Source of the DNA: Biscogniauxia marginata
Taxonomy: Eukaryota; Ascomycota; Sordariomycetes; Xylariales; Xylariaceae
Length of the DNA stretch: 64,000 nt
Direction: 5' to 3'
NCBI GenBank assembly: GCA_022695795.1
Contig: MU404079.1
Coordinates: 124,001 to 188,000 of the forward strand
Under the pieces are notes generated by a model. That model was not told the DNA's origin. It did no database searches and saw only the letters and a list, made by a program, of their open reading frames with translations. Made by a program: the position numbers and the translations under genes. Shown piece after piece: positions 48,600 through 59,592 of this stretch; the stretch's first letter is position 1, and each line of letters begins with the position of its first letter.

Positions 48600-48910
48600 C
48601 TCCTTTTTTAAACGCTTTTATTTCTTTTTCTCCACTTTTTTTATCTCTTTAATAAAAGAAAAACCACGTTTTAGCATTTTTAAACCCCGTCTTTAAAGAA
48701 ACTCCTTTTACTTATAAATACGAATTAACCGCCTTGCGAGGGCTTGTAATTAGTTATTAAAAGATTAAAGCTCTTCTTTTGTTTTGTGACGCTCGACCGT
48801 TAATTTCTTTTATTCTCGACTTATATCGGATAAGTTAAACATCTTAATACTCAAACCGTCGTAATAACAACGAATTTTAGCTATACAATTAAAATAGGTT
48901 TTAAATTCAA
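48600..48910 (-). pseudogene. Antisense Cys-rich/coiled-coil frame of element 5
   Basis: Minus-strand reading: YFNCIAKIRCYYDG, SIKMFNLSDISRE, KLTVERHKTKEEL, LQALARRLIRIYK, KEFL, RRGLKMLKRGFSFIKEIKK. It aligns by eye with the element 1 antisense frame, including the GFKMLKRGLSFIKEL-like end. Stops sit at probable Gln codons. Confidence 0.5.
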
Positions 48911-49129
48911 GAACTATAAAGTAAGGCAGGTTAGTTTTAAAGCAGTTAAAACAAGGAAATACCTTAAAACTAAAAAATCGAATATATATAACGGAAAAAT
49001 CGCGGGATTCCTACTGACTTTTGCGAGGTTTTGTAAATAGCTTCGAAACACTAGATATTATAAGGGATAAAAAAGAAAAAATTTACTTAAAATCTTTAGG
49101 ATAAAGATTTAAGGAGAAAAAAAAAATAA

Positions 49130-49608
49130 TGTTATAAGTCGACTCTATTAAAAAGAACTTTAATAAGGGTGTTAAAACACGAACTAAGAATATATAAAAC
49201 TATAAAGATAATATACATTCTATATAACATTACGTGATGTTGAATCTATGTTAATTTGTTAATTGGGATAAATTAAAAACGATGAATTTGAGTTAATCTC
49301 TAGATTTATCTAGATTTAAAGGTATCTAACATGTTAAACGGGAAGAATATGTACCAAGGAAAATAAATATAAGTAGATTAAAATTTCCTATATGTCTAGT
49401 TATTTATTCTAGTTCCTTAGCTATTAATTTAAGATTATAATTACTCTTTAATACTATAATGAGAGTACCTTAAAATCTCTTTGACGAATAAAACTTTATA
49501 AATCATTTGAATTAATTTTAATTCATTGTTACCTTTAAATCAAGAAAACCTAGTACGTATTTACCTGTGAAGTTAGTTAACTAGGAATATATAGGGAGGT
49601 TCGTCACA
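49130..49608 (+). repeat. 3' LTR of element 5
   Basis: 479 bp, TGTTATAAGTC to GGTTCGTCACA, RIP-converted relative of the solo LTR at 30088-30547. Confidence 0.88.
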
Positions 49609-50327
49609 GAAAACTATAAAAATTAGCTTATTTATTTATATATTTTACTAGTTTATAAGGCACGTTATATTTAATATAATTAATAAATAAAATAACGACT
49701 TTATAATTTTATTATAAAGATATATTTAAATTAAAATGTTTAAATTTAATATAAAAATGCTTAGAAAAGCCTTTATTAACTAATAAAGTAAAAGAATTAA
49801 TGATTAAGGATTATTGTTTAATTATATTATTTATATATTAAACTAGTTTGTTAAGATTCAAGATAGAGCCTGGTTGGTTGGCTATTGTCGACCATAACCG
49901 TCCCTAATACTGAGAATCCTCTATGGACATATTTTGGTTGTGTATATACCTAAGCGGCCAAGTAGTCAAATACCACATATCAGTGGGTTTATACATGATA
50001 TCACAACAAAAGCCCAGCCCCCAAGCTAGTCTCCTTGGCCTATATGCAGGTATCATGTAACCCAATATTCTGACCGAACGGAACGGGCTCTGAAGTGAGC
50101 GGTGTTCGTACTATCCCTATCTTCTACTTTACTATCTTCGATTCTTTCCGTTTACTACATAATTTATTGTTCCTGGACAAACACAGTTCCTCTCTTCGCA
50201 TCCCACATTCCGTCTATTTTCCCTTTATATACAACTCCAGTGACATATATAACTCGTAGTGAGAAAATCGTCATCAACTGACTAATATTCTTCTGTATCA
50301 TTTCAACTCTAGACCATCGAATGCAAA
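49609..50327. other. Right flank of the LTR pile and promoter region of the rhodopsin-domain gene
   Basis: AT-rich to about 49860, then GC-normal. A pyrimidine-rich stretch at 50110-50230 precedes the start codon. No gene seen. Confidence 0.5.
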
Positions 50328-51721
50328 ATGGCTCTTCAGGAGCAGCACTACTATCAGACCCCTGGACATGTTGTTGCCGCAGGTATCCTCCTTTCGTTGG
50401 TGGCCATTATTGCTGTCGCGGTGAGATTCACGACTCGAACAAAAGAGAAACAACCCTTGAAGGCAGATGACTGGCTTTTACTCCCTGCTACGGTATGCAC
50501 CGCGAGTCGCGAGTTGATCTATTGAATATGTAAGGCTAATAATCATGTGCTATAGATGTTGACGGCTGGTGTGGGTAGCTGCTTGGTGTACGGTGTCTCG
50601 CAAGAGGCATTTGGGTACCGCGAATATCTAACCTCGGTCGAGAATCCATCTGAAACAGCCCTCCAACAGATGTCGACATCGATAAAGGTGCGCCGAGCCT
50701 GCCCATTACAAGAGACTTAACTATTACTCGTCAATATTAACCTTGAATACCAGCTCGAATGGTCCATCAGTCTGATTCTTCCAGTAGCCTTAGCCTGCAC
50801 CAAGGCAAGCTTTGTCTTCTTCTACAAGAGGATCTTCTCTATCAGTAGAATTGCGAACTGGCTACTCAACGCGCTGGTGATTTTTCTTACTATGTGGGCA
50901 GTAGCATTCTTCCTCGCCACTCTATTATGTTGCAAGGTCATGCTCATCTTCATTTGGAAACCCATTTCAGAAATGTCACAGTGCAAGTTCTTCCTCCAAA
51001 TCTTGATGGCGTTCTGCATCACTGGATTTGTAACCGACCTTGTCATCATCGGAGTTCCCCTTCCGCTGGTAAGTCATTACCCCGTTACTAAGAAGTATCA
51101 CTGGCCTTAAACAATATCCAGATATGGCGCTTGAAATTGTCTAGAGGGCAGAAAATCCTCGCCAGCTTGTTGTTTCTCCTTGGAGCAGTGTGAGCCTCGA
51201 TATTATACACTAGATATAATACAGGAAGGTTAACAATCACTAGTACGGTTGCCGCAGCTCTAGCACGGCTGGTAGTAACCGTCGGTTTCTTCAAACAAGC
51301 ATCCGATCCCAACAACGATAACATTCGTGAGTTCGATTTACGTAATACGAGGCTGTGAAGCTTGTTACTGATACTAGTGAAAGTCAATATAACATTATAC
51401 GTGTACTGGGGAATGGTTGAGTGCAGCATGGCCGTGTTCGCCGCCTGCCTGCCAACCTTCCGCCTTTTTTCTCAACGATGGACCTGGAGTGAGTTTGGTG
51501 GTAGGGCACGCAGAATCTTTTGCAACCCGTCCTCCGGTAGATTTTACCCTGATTCGAGGAATCAGAATGGCATCCATATTGAGCGCATGGCCGGTGTCGA
51601 ATCCAATGAGAAGCGGAAGTACGCCAACTTGGACAATTCACCGTCCATAAGTCACGGATCCTCAAACATCGCACGCGTCTATGCCGCGGAGGCACCTGAG
51701 ACAGTTAGGGATACTGTATAA
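50328..51721 (+). CDS. Fungal rhodopsin-domain integral membrane protein
   Basis: Six exons: 50328-50492, 50556-50687, 50754-51068, 51122-51189, 51244-51326, 51378-51721, with introns of 51-66 bp, all GT-AG and all in phase. Product 368 residues. Seven hydrophobic helices can be followed, from HVVAAGILLSLVAIIAVAV (helix 1) and KADDWLLLPA, through LEWSISLILPVALACTKASF with FFYKRIFS, WAVAFFLATLLCC, FCITGFVTDLVIIGVPLPLV and ILASLLFLLGAV to NITLYVYWGMVECSMAVFAA, then CLPT. The short DDW, FFYKRIF and VE...CLPT motifs are those of the ascomycete rhodopsin-domain (PTH11-related) family. These proteins are thought to be plasma-membrane receptors or sensors; ligands are mostly unknown. The C-terminal ~70 residues are polar and cytosolic. 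There is no CFEM domain. Intact. Confidence 0.85.
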
Positions 51722-53741
51722 ATACAGTTGTTGTATCGACATCTATCGTCCCAAACCATACTCACTCTAGCCTGGTTCCCGCTCCCTTTCTATCTACACT
51801 TGGTTAGATAAGCCCTTAGGCAGCAGGAGACGTGCCTCGTATTCCTCAGATCTATATACACAATTTTCAGTAAGACCGGATAAAGTTAACTGGCGAGGAA
51901 TTGTTAAGTTGAAGGAACCGCAGGGATACACTTATAGGCTTTGGACCTTGTTTTCTTTAAATCTTCAACTCTACGTTAAGCGGTAGTAGACGATGTCTGG
52001 TACTAAGAGCTTGATTATGAACTGCTAGTCTTATTGATATATCACTTTATCACTTTTGCCAAGCACTATACATTCTTACACGTTTCTTGACTAATGCATT
52101 CTTATTCGTAACGCAATCAAACTTAGGCCCTTTATTACGCATCGGTCTGTTACGTTTATTTCAGAGTAGAGGAGGCGCTCGGATCGCTGCTTTTGCTAGA
52201 TGCCCAAGTTCAAATGTTTATTTAGGGAAGCCTTGTCAGCGTTCTAGGCTATCATAGACTTAAATTCGCTTACTTATTTATATTAACTAAAATTATTAAA
52301 TATCCCAGTAGATCCACTAAGCGTAAACTATTATAAAAATAACAGTTAAATATTTTCTTGTTATTTTATTAAGAACTTAAAAATATAAACATTAAAATAT
52401 TAAAATACCTTTTTTATTAAAATTTTAACATAATTTTATAATAATATTAAATATTTCAATATTTACTTAATTATTTAACTACATTTATACGTTTTATAAT
52501 TAATTCATTTATTTAAATGATTTAACTAAGTTATATAACTACATTGTTTGATTATAAAGCTTATAAGTAATAGTAAATAAGATAATACCCGTTAATTAAA
52601 GAATCCAGGTCTTATAAGTAGTCCAGATGAGGGATTCAGTTATATAACCAGAATAAGGGGTTATAGCCAGGCTTTATAGATTATGTGGTTGTTATAAACT
52701 AACATACCATTAGCTGACCATGGCCCGAGAAACCAGCCTAAGCCACCAACCCCCCCTCGGGTGCGTAACTTTCTCTGCCTCGTTTTTTTTCTTGCCTGAG
52801 GGGACTTCTAACAAGCGAATAGATGAGTTTGCGATCACGTGTACCTTCTTAGTCAGGTCCACATAGGAGTACGAAGAACTCTACGAGCAGTGCATTCGAA
52901 AGTCCGAGTCTCAACTTGATCAAGAGAATCGCAACGCGCTCTATTCCATGTAAATATCTGCAACTTCCGTATTTATATTATTTTTACTGGCTTTAACTTA
53001 TCACATACCTCGCTGTTTAGTTATTTACCCATTCATGACGCGATTTGTTGGCCAGATATGATGTTTCATAGCCACTCATGCCTATGTTCCAGCGGCCACT
53101 TCCTCCCCGCCTTCATCTGCTGACAACTGTGTTGATGGTAGCAGATTGATTTACGAGATTGGAAAGCCCGTGGAGGAGTTTTTTTTATGGATACGTCGAG
53201 GAGACTGATTACTGCAACGTGGCTGGTCCTGCCGATAGTCCTGCCTAGGATTTCCAGACGCAGGTTCTTCTGAGGACAATCCCACCGTTTCATATTCATA
53301 TCATCTTTCTTGTTTCCCTGCATGTTTCACAGTATACATGACTTTGTCAGAATAGGGAGATACCGCCTCACACATCTTGTGTATATATATTAGTGTAGTT
53401 CCCCGGCCTTCAGGCTGCACGCTTAGTGTAAAGTTGAACGTGTATTCATCTTATTCTGGTAATAGGCTTAATAATAATATCTCCTTGTTGCTCATGCTGA
53501 ACTAGCTATCATCGTTGTTACGGACGTCAATGACTTATTAAAGTGTATACAACTGGCCTATGCGTATAAACTACATAACTGTGTTCTTTCCAGTCCCATG
53601 TAAACCGTAGCAGTTTACGAATAGCTATGGCTATCCTTAGAAAAGCTTGTTCCATAGAATGTATTCGTTGAGTTTGAGAATCAGCATTAATACTGTCTTT
53701 GAAGACCCGCAGTTTCATTTGCTCATTTCCTCATTGTTTCA
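51722..53741. other. Intergenic region with an AT-rich island
   Basis: 52250-52700 is AT-rich and repetitive. A GC-normal stretch at 52720-52953 has an ATG frame (MARETSLSHQPPLGCVTF, then TAG, then EYEELYEQCIRKSESQLDQ and NRNALYSM-stop). The second part looks like a real coiled-coil end, and a CACATAG acceptor precedes it at 52866, but no splice that keeps the frame was found, so this may be a gene relic. No other gene seen. Confidence 0.45.
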
Positions 53742-54842
53742 TTACGCATTATACTCAAATACGTGATGCAGCTGTGCCTCCTCATATCCTGCATTAAGTG
53801 CCAGTTGTAACATGAGTCTGGCCTTTTGGGGGTTGAGGAAGCCACCTCCGTATTCGCCTGCACCACGGGGCTCAACATAGCCGTCCGTTGGTCGACGAGA
53901 ATACACTACCGGAATTCTGGTATTCTTCACCAGCTTCTTAATCACTTCTTGTCCGGGGTTAGTCCAGCCTCCAGCACCCATGCCAGCCAGAACAAGACCC
54001 TTGGCACCGGAGTTGACAGCAGCCGCCGCCAACGTAGGGTTGAGCCCCTGGTACCCGTAGAGGATATCGACTTCGGGGAGGGATGTCGCGCCCGTAACGT
54101 CGAAGTACGGCTTACCCAGGGGCAGGCTGGGCGTGGAGTAGAATTTAGGCTTGATATTTATGAAGAAGCCCAGGAAGCCCTGCTCAGCTGACCTGAAGGT
54201 GTCCATGGAGTTCGCGTTAGTCTTGGTGGTGAAGTAGGCGCTGGAGATTCGGTCGTTCAGCACGAGCATCGTCCCGCGGCCGCGCGCGTTAGGATCGCCC
54301 GCTAGCGTTACGGCCTCCAGCAAGTTGATGGGCCCATCGGCGCTGATGGCGGTGGCAGGGCGCATAGCCCCGACGAAAACTACCGGTTTCTCAGAGCGGA
54401 TCGTCAGGTCCAGGAAGAACGATGACTCCTCGAGAGTGTCGGTTCCGTGCGTGATAACGACGCCCGAGCAGTAGGGATTGTCCAGTTCCCGTTGCACCTG
54501 CTGCGTCAGATTGAGCAGGATCTCCGGCGTGATGCTCGGTGACCCCACATTGGCGACTTGCACGCCCTTCACGTTGGAGACGTTCCATACCTGCGGAACC
54601 GCATCGATCAGGATCTCTACTCCGAGAGCCCCGGCGCTGTACCCGGTGGTCTGGTCGCTCGATGAAGCACTTCCGGCGATCGTGCCGCCTGTCGCGAAGA
54701 TGGTGACATTGGGGAGACTGGAGTTGAACGGTCTGTCTTCTCGGACTGAGAGACGAAAAGCCTCAGGTACCGGCACAGGCACCGGGGACGCTGCGGTAAG
54801 GCAGGTTGATATGCTTAGCGCAAGCAGCTTAAGGGAAACCAT
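53742..54842 (-). CDS. Secreted type II L-asparaginase
   Basis: Single exon, 366 residues, ATG start. Hydrolyses L-asparagine to aspartate and ammonia. Residues 1-19 form a signal peptide, followed by a Pro/Val repeat, so export is expected; N-x-S/T sites are present (for example NSS near 40, NVT near 45). Type II signatures: ATGGTIAG (nucleophile Thr54), GYSAGALGVE (Tyr68), ITHGTDTLEES (Thr134-Asp135), VGAMRPATAISADGP (158-171), DILYGYQG. At the place where bacterial type II enzymes have the catalytic Lys (their AxDK segment) this protein reads AGDPNARGRG, with Pro184, so activity may be altered. Normal GC content and no stops. Lies 2 kb from the rhodopsin-domain gene, not an obvious cluster. 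Confidence 0.93.
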   Translation of the reverse strand: MVSLKLLALSISTCLTAASPVPVPVPEAFRLSVREDRPFNSSLPNVTIFATGGTIAGSASSSDQTTGYSAGALGVEILIDAVPQVWNVSNVKGVQVANVGSPSITPEILLNLTQQVQRELDNPYCSGVVITHGTDTLEESSFFLDLTIRSEKPVVFVGAMRPATAISADGPINLLEAVTLAGDPNARGRGTMLVLNDRISSAYFTTKTNANSMDTFRSAEQGFLGFFINIKPKFYSTPSLPLGKPYFDVTGATSLPEVDILYGYQGLNPTLAAAAVNSGAKGLVLAGMGAGGWTNPGQEVIKKLVKNTRIPVVYSRRPTDGYVEPRGAGEYGGGFLNPQKARLMLQLALNAGYEEAQLHHVFEYNA

Positions 54843-55372
54843 CGTAACGTCACAGTCAAGGACGAGGAGACAGGAACTGATAGGGTGACGTTATAAGTCT
54901 TAGGGCAGAGGGTACACTATCTTTTATATATGCATACATGGTACACATTATTGCCTTATCTATAATCTATAAAGCATCCCGGCCTCTACCCCATGTCGAT
55001 GAGATCGCGCGTGGGAGCTAACCCTACCTATCCAGGCCTCACTCTTGCTCACCGGATCCCCGTTGAGGCGGATAGCTAGGCAAGAGGTTTAACATCTGAG
55101 TGACGACTCTTCTGGGGGGGTATTACGGCGAATAATTAAGTAAACTGTGAATTCTTATCTCGCGGACATGAAAGCCACATGGTCTATCGATCTTCACAGT
55201 TCATGCCAAGCTCTACTATCCAGGCTTTTGGGTCCGCCAAGGTCAACGGAAAGTGACCGTATTGAGGCCCAGTTAATTTGACAATATCAAAGATGAACTG
55301 CTATCTATGCCAAGATGAGGTGTTTATCTGGCTGGGATAGCTCGGGGTTCGGCACAGCCGGGGTAGATGCCG
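54843..55372. other. Intergenic
   Basis: Promoter side of the asparaginase gene. A TATATATGC motif lies near 54926-54934, about 85 bp upstream of the start. No gene seen. Confidence 0.4.
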
Positions 55373-55640
55373 ATCATTATCAATATGGCTAACCCCGGCG
55401 TATGCAAGAGTGAGCTGGTCCGCGACGGCGGTATGCCCACCAGAATAGGTACCACCAGTCTCGGCCGGACTGCCGAAGAAGGATCCCGAACCTTGGTTAG
55501 CGGAGCAAGCGGAGGAGCTGACACGCACGGCAAGTATTTAGGAATGTGTCGGAGACCCAGCCTATCCCGGTGGTAGTAGGCCCCAACGGGCCGCAGACGC
55601 AAAAGCGAGTCTGGGATGAGGGGACACATAAGTTTAAAAA
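55373..55640 (+). pseudogene. C-terminal fragment of a short-chain dehydrogenase/reductase
   Basis: Plus frame reads IIINMANPGVCKSELVRDGG, then LGRTAEEGSRTLVSGASGGA, DTHGKYLGMC. These match the C-terminal pattern of fungal retinol-dehydrogenase-like SDRs (NPG.C.SEL, LART.E.GSRTLV.A...G, SHGKYL). It then hits a stop at 55576, while a shifted frame continues PIPVVVGPNGPQTQKRVWDE, the usual tail. So the end is frameshifted. No Rossmann-fold start is found upstream on this strand. Confidence 0.6.
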
Positions 55641-55689
55641 GATTGAACTTGGCATATGAGGGAATCAATGGAAGTGCTTGATCTTAATT

Positions 55690-56375
55690 GGGTAATAACA
55701 ACAGTTCGTAATCGCTCACCTAAGTTAGGTAATGATTCTCCACCCCGAAGGTCGAGTACTATTCGATACGTCTCCAAGCCACTGTCGCGCGGTCAACGAA
55801 CACCTTCATGAGCTTGCTCGTCGGGTAGGGGCTGCCGATATTCGACTTGTCCTTGTCGTTCGTGTTGTTAAAGATATTATCGCGGACTATATAAGCCCTA
55901 ATTGTAACATGCAATTAGCGGCGTCGCTTTTGCGACAGATATCTTCAGGGGCGTCGTTCTCCGGAAGTCGACGAAGTATTGCGTGTCGCTTGTCACGAAG
56001 GTGAGCCTAGGCTATGTGTTAAGGCGTGTGTCTGGTCCCTTCATCTCGTTGTCTTCGATCAAGTCCCAGCTAAACCTGTTAACACCCACGTTTTCGAGAA
56101 AGACGTTCACGTAGCTGCGAAGGTCAAGAAGTCAGATCTCCATAGTTTGTAGCGGAGCTCTTAGCAACCTCTCCTTTCTCGGTCGAGCGGATAGTCATGA
56201 TAAGTTTGGCAGCACCACGCTTGTAATGTGCTTTGAAGCCTCAAACCCTGCCGAGAGTTAATTCCCCGATTAGCATAAAAACGTAACTGGCCGCTTCAGC
56301 ACACTTACCTAAGCCTTGATTAGCTCCCGTGATAATTACTGTCTGCCCTTGAACGGATGCTACATCCAAAACCAT
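55690..56375 (-). pseudogene. N-terminal and middle part of a short-chain dehydrogenase/reductase
   Basis: Minus strand. Exon 1 56375-56309 starts MVLDVASVQGQTVIITGANQ, then GLG, the Gly-rich cofactor motif, completed after a 61-bp intron (56248-56308) by FEASKH. Then, with frame changes, YKRGAAKLIMTIRSTEKGEV, LRSYVNVFLENVGVNRFSW (substrate-fold NAG-like position), TFVTSDTQYFVDF, and the YxxxK catalytic motif as SPYPTSKLMKVF near 55812-55835. At least three frameshifts or stops. The missing C-terminus corresponds to what lies inverted at 55373-55640. Confidence 0.6.
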
Positions 56376-57665
56376 CGTGCAGCAAAACCAAAGGATATAT
56401 CACCAGGCATTTTAACGTTTAATCAAAGAGACGCAGACAAGTCAAACCCCCTCTTCGCACACCAGCCCCTTCGCGCTCCACCATTTTTCCATATAAAATC
56501 GTTATAACCACATATTTATAATTATTATAACAGTGTAATAAATATTAAAAATAATATTTAAATAATATTTAAAACGAAATATTTATATAATGAAATAATT
56601 TATTTAGGTACCTAGGTAGGCATATAATAAGAAATAATACTTTTTAAAGCTTATTTCCTTATATAAACTTAAATCACAACACTGGCGGTAAGTCGTAAGC
56701 ACCATTGTACATAGATATAGGACTGGCGCCAGCCGATTCGACGATGATTCTAAAAAGGGGGTTCGCTGACGCCAACACCTTAATGACTTGACCTTTTGCC
56801 ACCTACCCTGCCACTCTCAAGGTGCCCTTGCTAATACCCTGTACCGAACAAGACTGGAAGCAGCGAACCGATCTATAGGCCTAACTGGGAAGAAAGTGAC
56901 TATTTTGTAGGTATGTAAGAAAACCTCTTACTAGGTACACTTAGTTCTAGCTCTTCGTGCATCAGCACCACCAATGCTTGTATTCGCATCGTGATATGTA
57001 CCTATATCGATCGGTCGATACCCTTAGCTTATATAGCCAGGTTGTATGATGAAACATTGATGTCTCTAGTATATATAGTTGTGATTTTGGAACCCGAGCG
57101 AGGAGTGCCGGGTATTTTATCAGAATTAATATTTATTTATTAACATTCTCGCTAGATCTTCCCCTTTTTGTGTAACATGGTGATTAGTATAGGATCAACT
57201 GTATTGCACGCCATGAGAGTTCCTTGAGCAAGCTGGGTTTATGAAGTCTATATCTTCGTGAATTTAACACGTCTAGGAGAATTAACTGGTGGCAAAATCC
57301 TGATGTAAGGATAGGTATTCATGATTGCCGAGAAGGCATCATAGAGCAAGTATGCCCATTGTTTAAAGGCAACAGAAGGACCCAGGCAAGCCTAGTCCTT
57401 GTCTGTAAATAAATCCCTTTAATGAACGGAGGCAATGCATTCAACGTTGGATAATCTTTTGTTCCCATGGTGAATCAGCTCACAGAGATTTCTCGTAGGT
57501 TCATGTCATTCCGTGAAATTGAATGAAATCATCTCGCGCGTCCCGAAAAGTACAAAGAGCGCGCAGTCTGCTGGAGACTTAAACCCCTGGATTTTGGAAC
57601 TTAGTTCCCATAAATACACGTCTGGAATTGCAGAAGGCCTAATTCACTTACAATTCCAAAACAAA
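56376..57665. other. Intergenic with a short AT-rich patch
   Basis: 56505-56670 is AT-rich (AATATTTA words). No gene seen in the rest. The last 150 bases are the leader of the next gene; the frame is open upstream from 57513 but lacks sense before the ATG at 57666. Confidence 0.4.
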
Positions 57666-57962
57666 ATGTATTCCTTACTAGTTTTCATACTTACCCTCTT
57701 CACTTGCATGGCGTTTGGCTTGCCGATCCTATCATCGTACGATGGCCTCGAGTCTGCGAATAGAGTGGACGTTGACTACGCCGATAGCATCTCGAATAGA
57801 GAGTATGGAAAGCGACAAGATCCGCAGCCGGCGCCAGGCACCTATGTAGACACAGGTACGATCATCGGTATCGTGGTGGGAGTGGTGGCTCTCGCTCTCT
57901 TAGTCGCCCTACTATTTTGGTGCGGAATGAAGCGTAGATACCCCGGCATTGTTAGAAGATAA
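57666..57962 (+). CDS. Small single-pass membrane protein with signal peptide and KR site
   Basis: 98 residues from the ATG at 57666, chosen because MYSLLVFILTLFTCMAFG is a clear signal peptide. The earlier in-frame GTG/ATG region adds a non-hydrophobic leader. The lumenal part (19-63) is acidic and holds a Lys-Arg pair (GKR, 49-50), a likely Kex2 processing site, followed by QDPQPAPGTY. Residues 64-85 (TIIGIVVGVVALALLVALLF) are a membrane helix, followed by a basic tail MKRRYPGIVRR, giving type I topology. No family recognised. Processing could release a peptide of about 30 residues, which is inference. Confidence 0.6.
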   Translation: MYSLLVFILTLFTCMAFGLPILSSYDGLESANRVDVDYADSISNREYGKRQDPQPAPGTYVDTGTIIGIVVGVVALALLVALLFWCGMKRRYPGIVRR

Positions 57963-58176
57963 ACGACTTATTCGCTGAAGTGGCTGGTTGCCATCTTTTT
58001 GGGTAGGCCGGCACCGTCGCTGCCGAGGTAGAGAAATATCCTATTTGATGAAAATCAAGATAGAATGTTTTTGGTGAACAAAATACACCCACTTGATGAT
58101 TATGTGAGAATTACATATCCATATTCCCAATAACCCATCCTCGTACGTTTGAGCAAATTTAGGTTGTACCTACGTC

Positions 58177-58575
58177 TTAGCAAGATATATCTCCATAGTC
58201 ATTAGTATATTCGATACTCATTTGTATGATATGTCTATAATCACTCTGCTTGAGAAAAATTCGATATCCAATAGACGTAGCTCTTTTAACCCGATAGCTT
58301 ACGGGTATTTCCTCCATATGTTCATCGTATTGGTGGAACACGCCTTCACCAATACCTATAGGCTTTTTGATAATTGGGGGTAGCTGAGAGCATCGAGGAA
58401 TCGTGTTTGCTCCTATATATGACAATATCAGCATAGTTAGCAAACTTCTTAAATGCGACTCACCCATATAGAAAATTGTTGGCACTGCGAGTGCCGCCTC
58501 GAAGTTCCGGTCATAGGCGCAGCCTAACAGTTGGTCTTTTCCGTAGGAGCTAGGAGGAGAGGCGTCTAACAACAT
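58177..58575 (-). CDS. Hypothetical protein, possibly spliced
   Basis: Open for 132 codons from MLLDASPPSSYGKDQLL to YTNDYGDISC. A good fungal intron (GTGAGT ... GCTAAC ... ATATAG, 51 bp, about 58418-58468) lies within it and is a multiple of three, so both spliced (115 residues) and unspliced forms read through. No domain recognised. Codon use is ordinary. May be a relic. Confidence 0.35.
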   Translation of the reverse strand: MLLDASPPSSYGKDQLLGCAYDRNFEAALAVPTIFYMGESHLRSLLTMLILSYIGANTIPRCSQLPPIIKKPIGIGEGVFHQYDEHMEEIPVSYRVKRATSIGYRIFLKQSDYRHIIQMSIEYTNDYGDISC

Positions 58576-58820
58576 CGGTGTGCAGAGTAGCTTTCCGGAG
58601 ACCCATTAAACACGTTCACATGCTCTTTCTCGTTTTTTCGAATGCCTAAACCTCCTACACTTGAGGGGGTGGGGGAGGTATCATCTTGGCTTGGCTAAGT
58701 GTTCAACGGAGTACGCCAAAGTCCCGTCACTTCGAAGCTTCGAGGCGCTAACAGGCTGTAGTAAACATGGGAAGGTCGTCGAGGAATGATGCAGAATCAT
58801 GCCACAGACTCCGTGGTTAT

Positions 58821-59126
58821 TTATTCCACATTTTCTTGTTCTATAATCGGAGCTGTTGTCTCTACCGGCTTCGCAGCTAGGGACTTGGCTTGCTTGCCTA
58901 GGACGAGACGATCGAATAGCACGTAGGACGTAACGAGTAGAATAGGCATGGCGACCATTAAACTGGTGTATTTTCGAGCGGCCTGCCTGTAGGCCTGACT
59001 AGACGGATCGACTCGCGTTGGCGCTGAGGGCCGAGGACCCTGCGGCAGCGCAGAGCGCGGCCCAGAAGACTGGGGTCTTGCTGTGGTCCGCGATTTCGGC
59101 GCTACGGATATTTTCTTGTTGGCCAT
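58821..59126 (-). CDS. Small conserved-looking single-helix membrane protein
   Basis: 101 residues. A basic, Ser/Pro/Arg-rich N-terminus (1-45) precedes AYRQAARKYTSLMVAMPILL and VTSYVLFDRLVLGKQAKSL, with one membrane helix at about 55-72. The tail is acidic. The combination of Arg-Lys-Tyr before the helix and (D/Y)RLVLG after it resembles short proteins I recall from other Pezizomycotina, with a possible mitochondrial or ER location. No signal peptide. Intact, single exon. Confidence 0.65.
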   Translation of the reverse strand: MANKKISVAPKSRTTARPQSSGPRSALPQGPRPSAPTRVDPSSQAYRQAARKYTSLMVAMPILLVTSYVLFDRLVLGKQAKSLAAKPVETTAPIIEQENVE

Positions 59127-59592
59127 CTTGCGAGTGCATTCGGAGTTGAGAAGGAATGTTGAATTGTTAAAACTACCAAGTCCACGAGTCGAGGCGTCGA
59201 GGTTGACTAGGTAGACACGAAAATAAGAGGGAGAAAAAGGGAAAAGAAAAAGAAAGGAAATAGTAGTACAGTTCAGTTACCCGGCGCGGAACATGTGGGG
59301 AACATAGCGACGCCACAAACAGCCACAGATAATGTCGCTAAAGAGATACGGAAGGTTAGGTAGGTACATATCCTGAAGATATCCTTATAAAAATAATATG
59401 ACAAAATACCGAATTACATTGTCTCTCTGGTAATTAAAGAAACCCTTTTGACATCTAACCTCCCTGCAAGATACCTTCTCAGACTAACATAAGCTTGTAC
59501 TTCTCTAACCAACTCTCCCCAAACTTGAAAGAGTTGAGGGTTACACTCGATGTCTGTGCTAATCCATGAGCTGCAAAGGTTTGTAGTGTACA
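59127..59592. other. Intergenic
   Basis: Contains a purine-rich run at 59223-59265 upstream of the small membrane-protein gene. No gene seen. Confidence 0.4.

Larger units (their letters stand above)
46722..49608 (+). mobile_element. Element 5: 3' remnant of a Ty3/Gypsy chromovirus
   Basis: Begins in the RNase H region exactly where element 4 ends, so element 4 probably inserted here. Continues through integrase (core near 47380-47640), chromodomain (about 48315-48440, KRVKS, FVKWEGYL), an antisense frame and the 3' LTR. The 5' half is missing from the window. RIP stops throughout. Confidence 0.85.

Noticed and set aside
53066..53323. Minus-strand frame of 85 codons
   Set aside because: No recognisable domain, no supporting splice or start context; likely chance.
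53826..54191. Plus-strand frame of 121 codons
   Set aside because: Shadow of the asparaginase gene.
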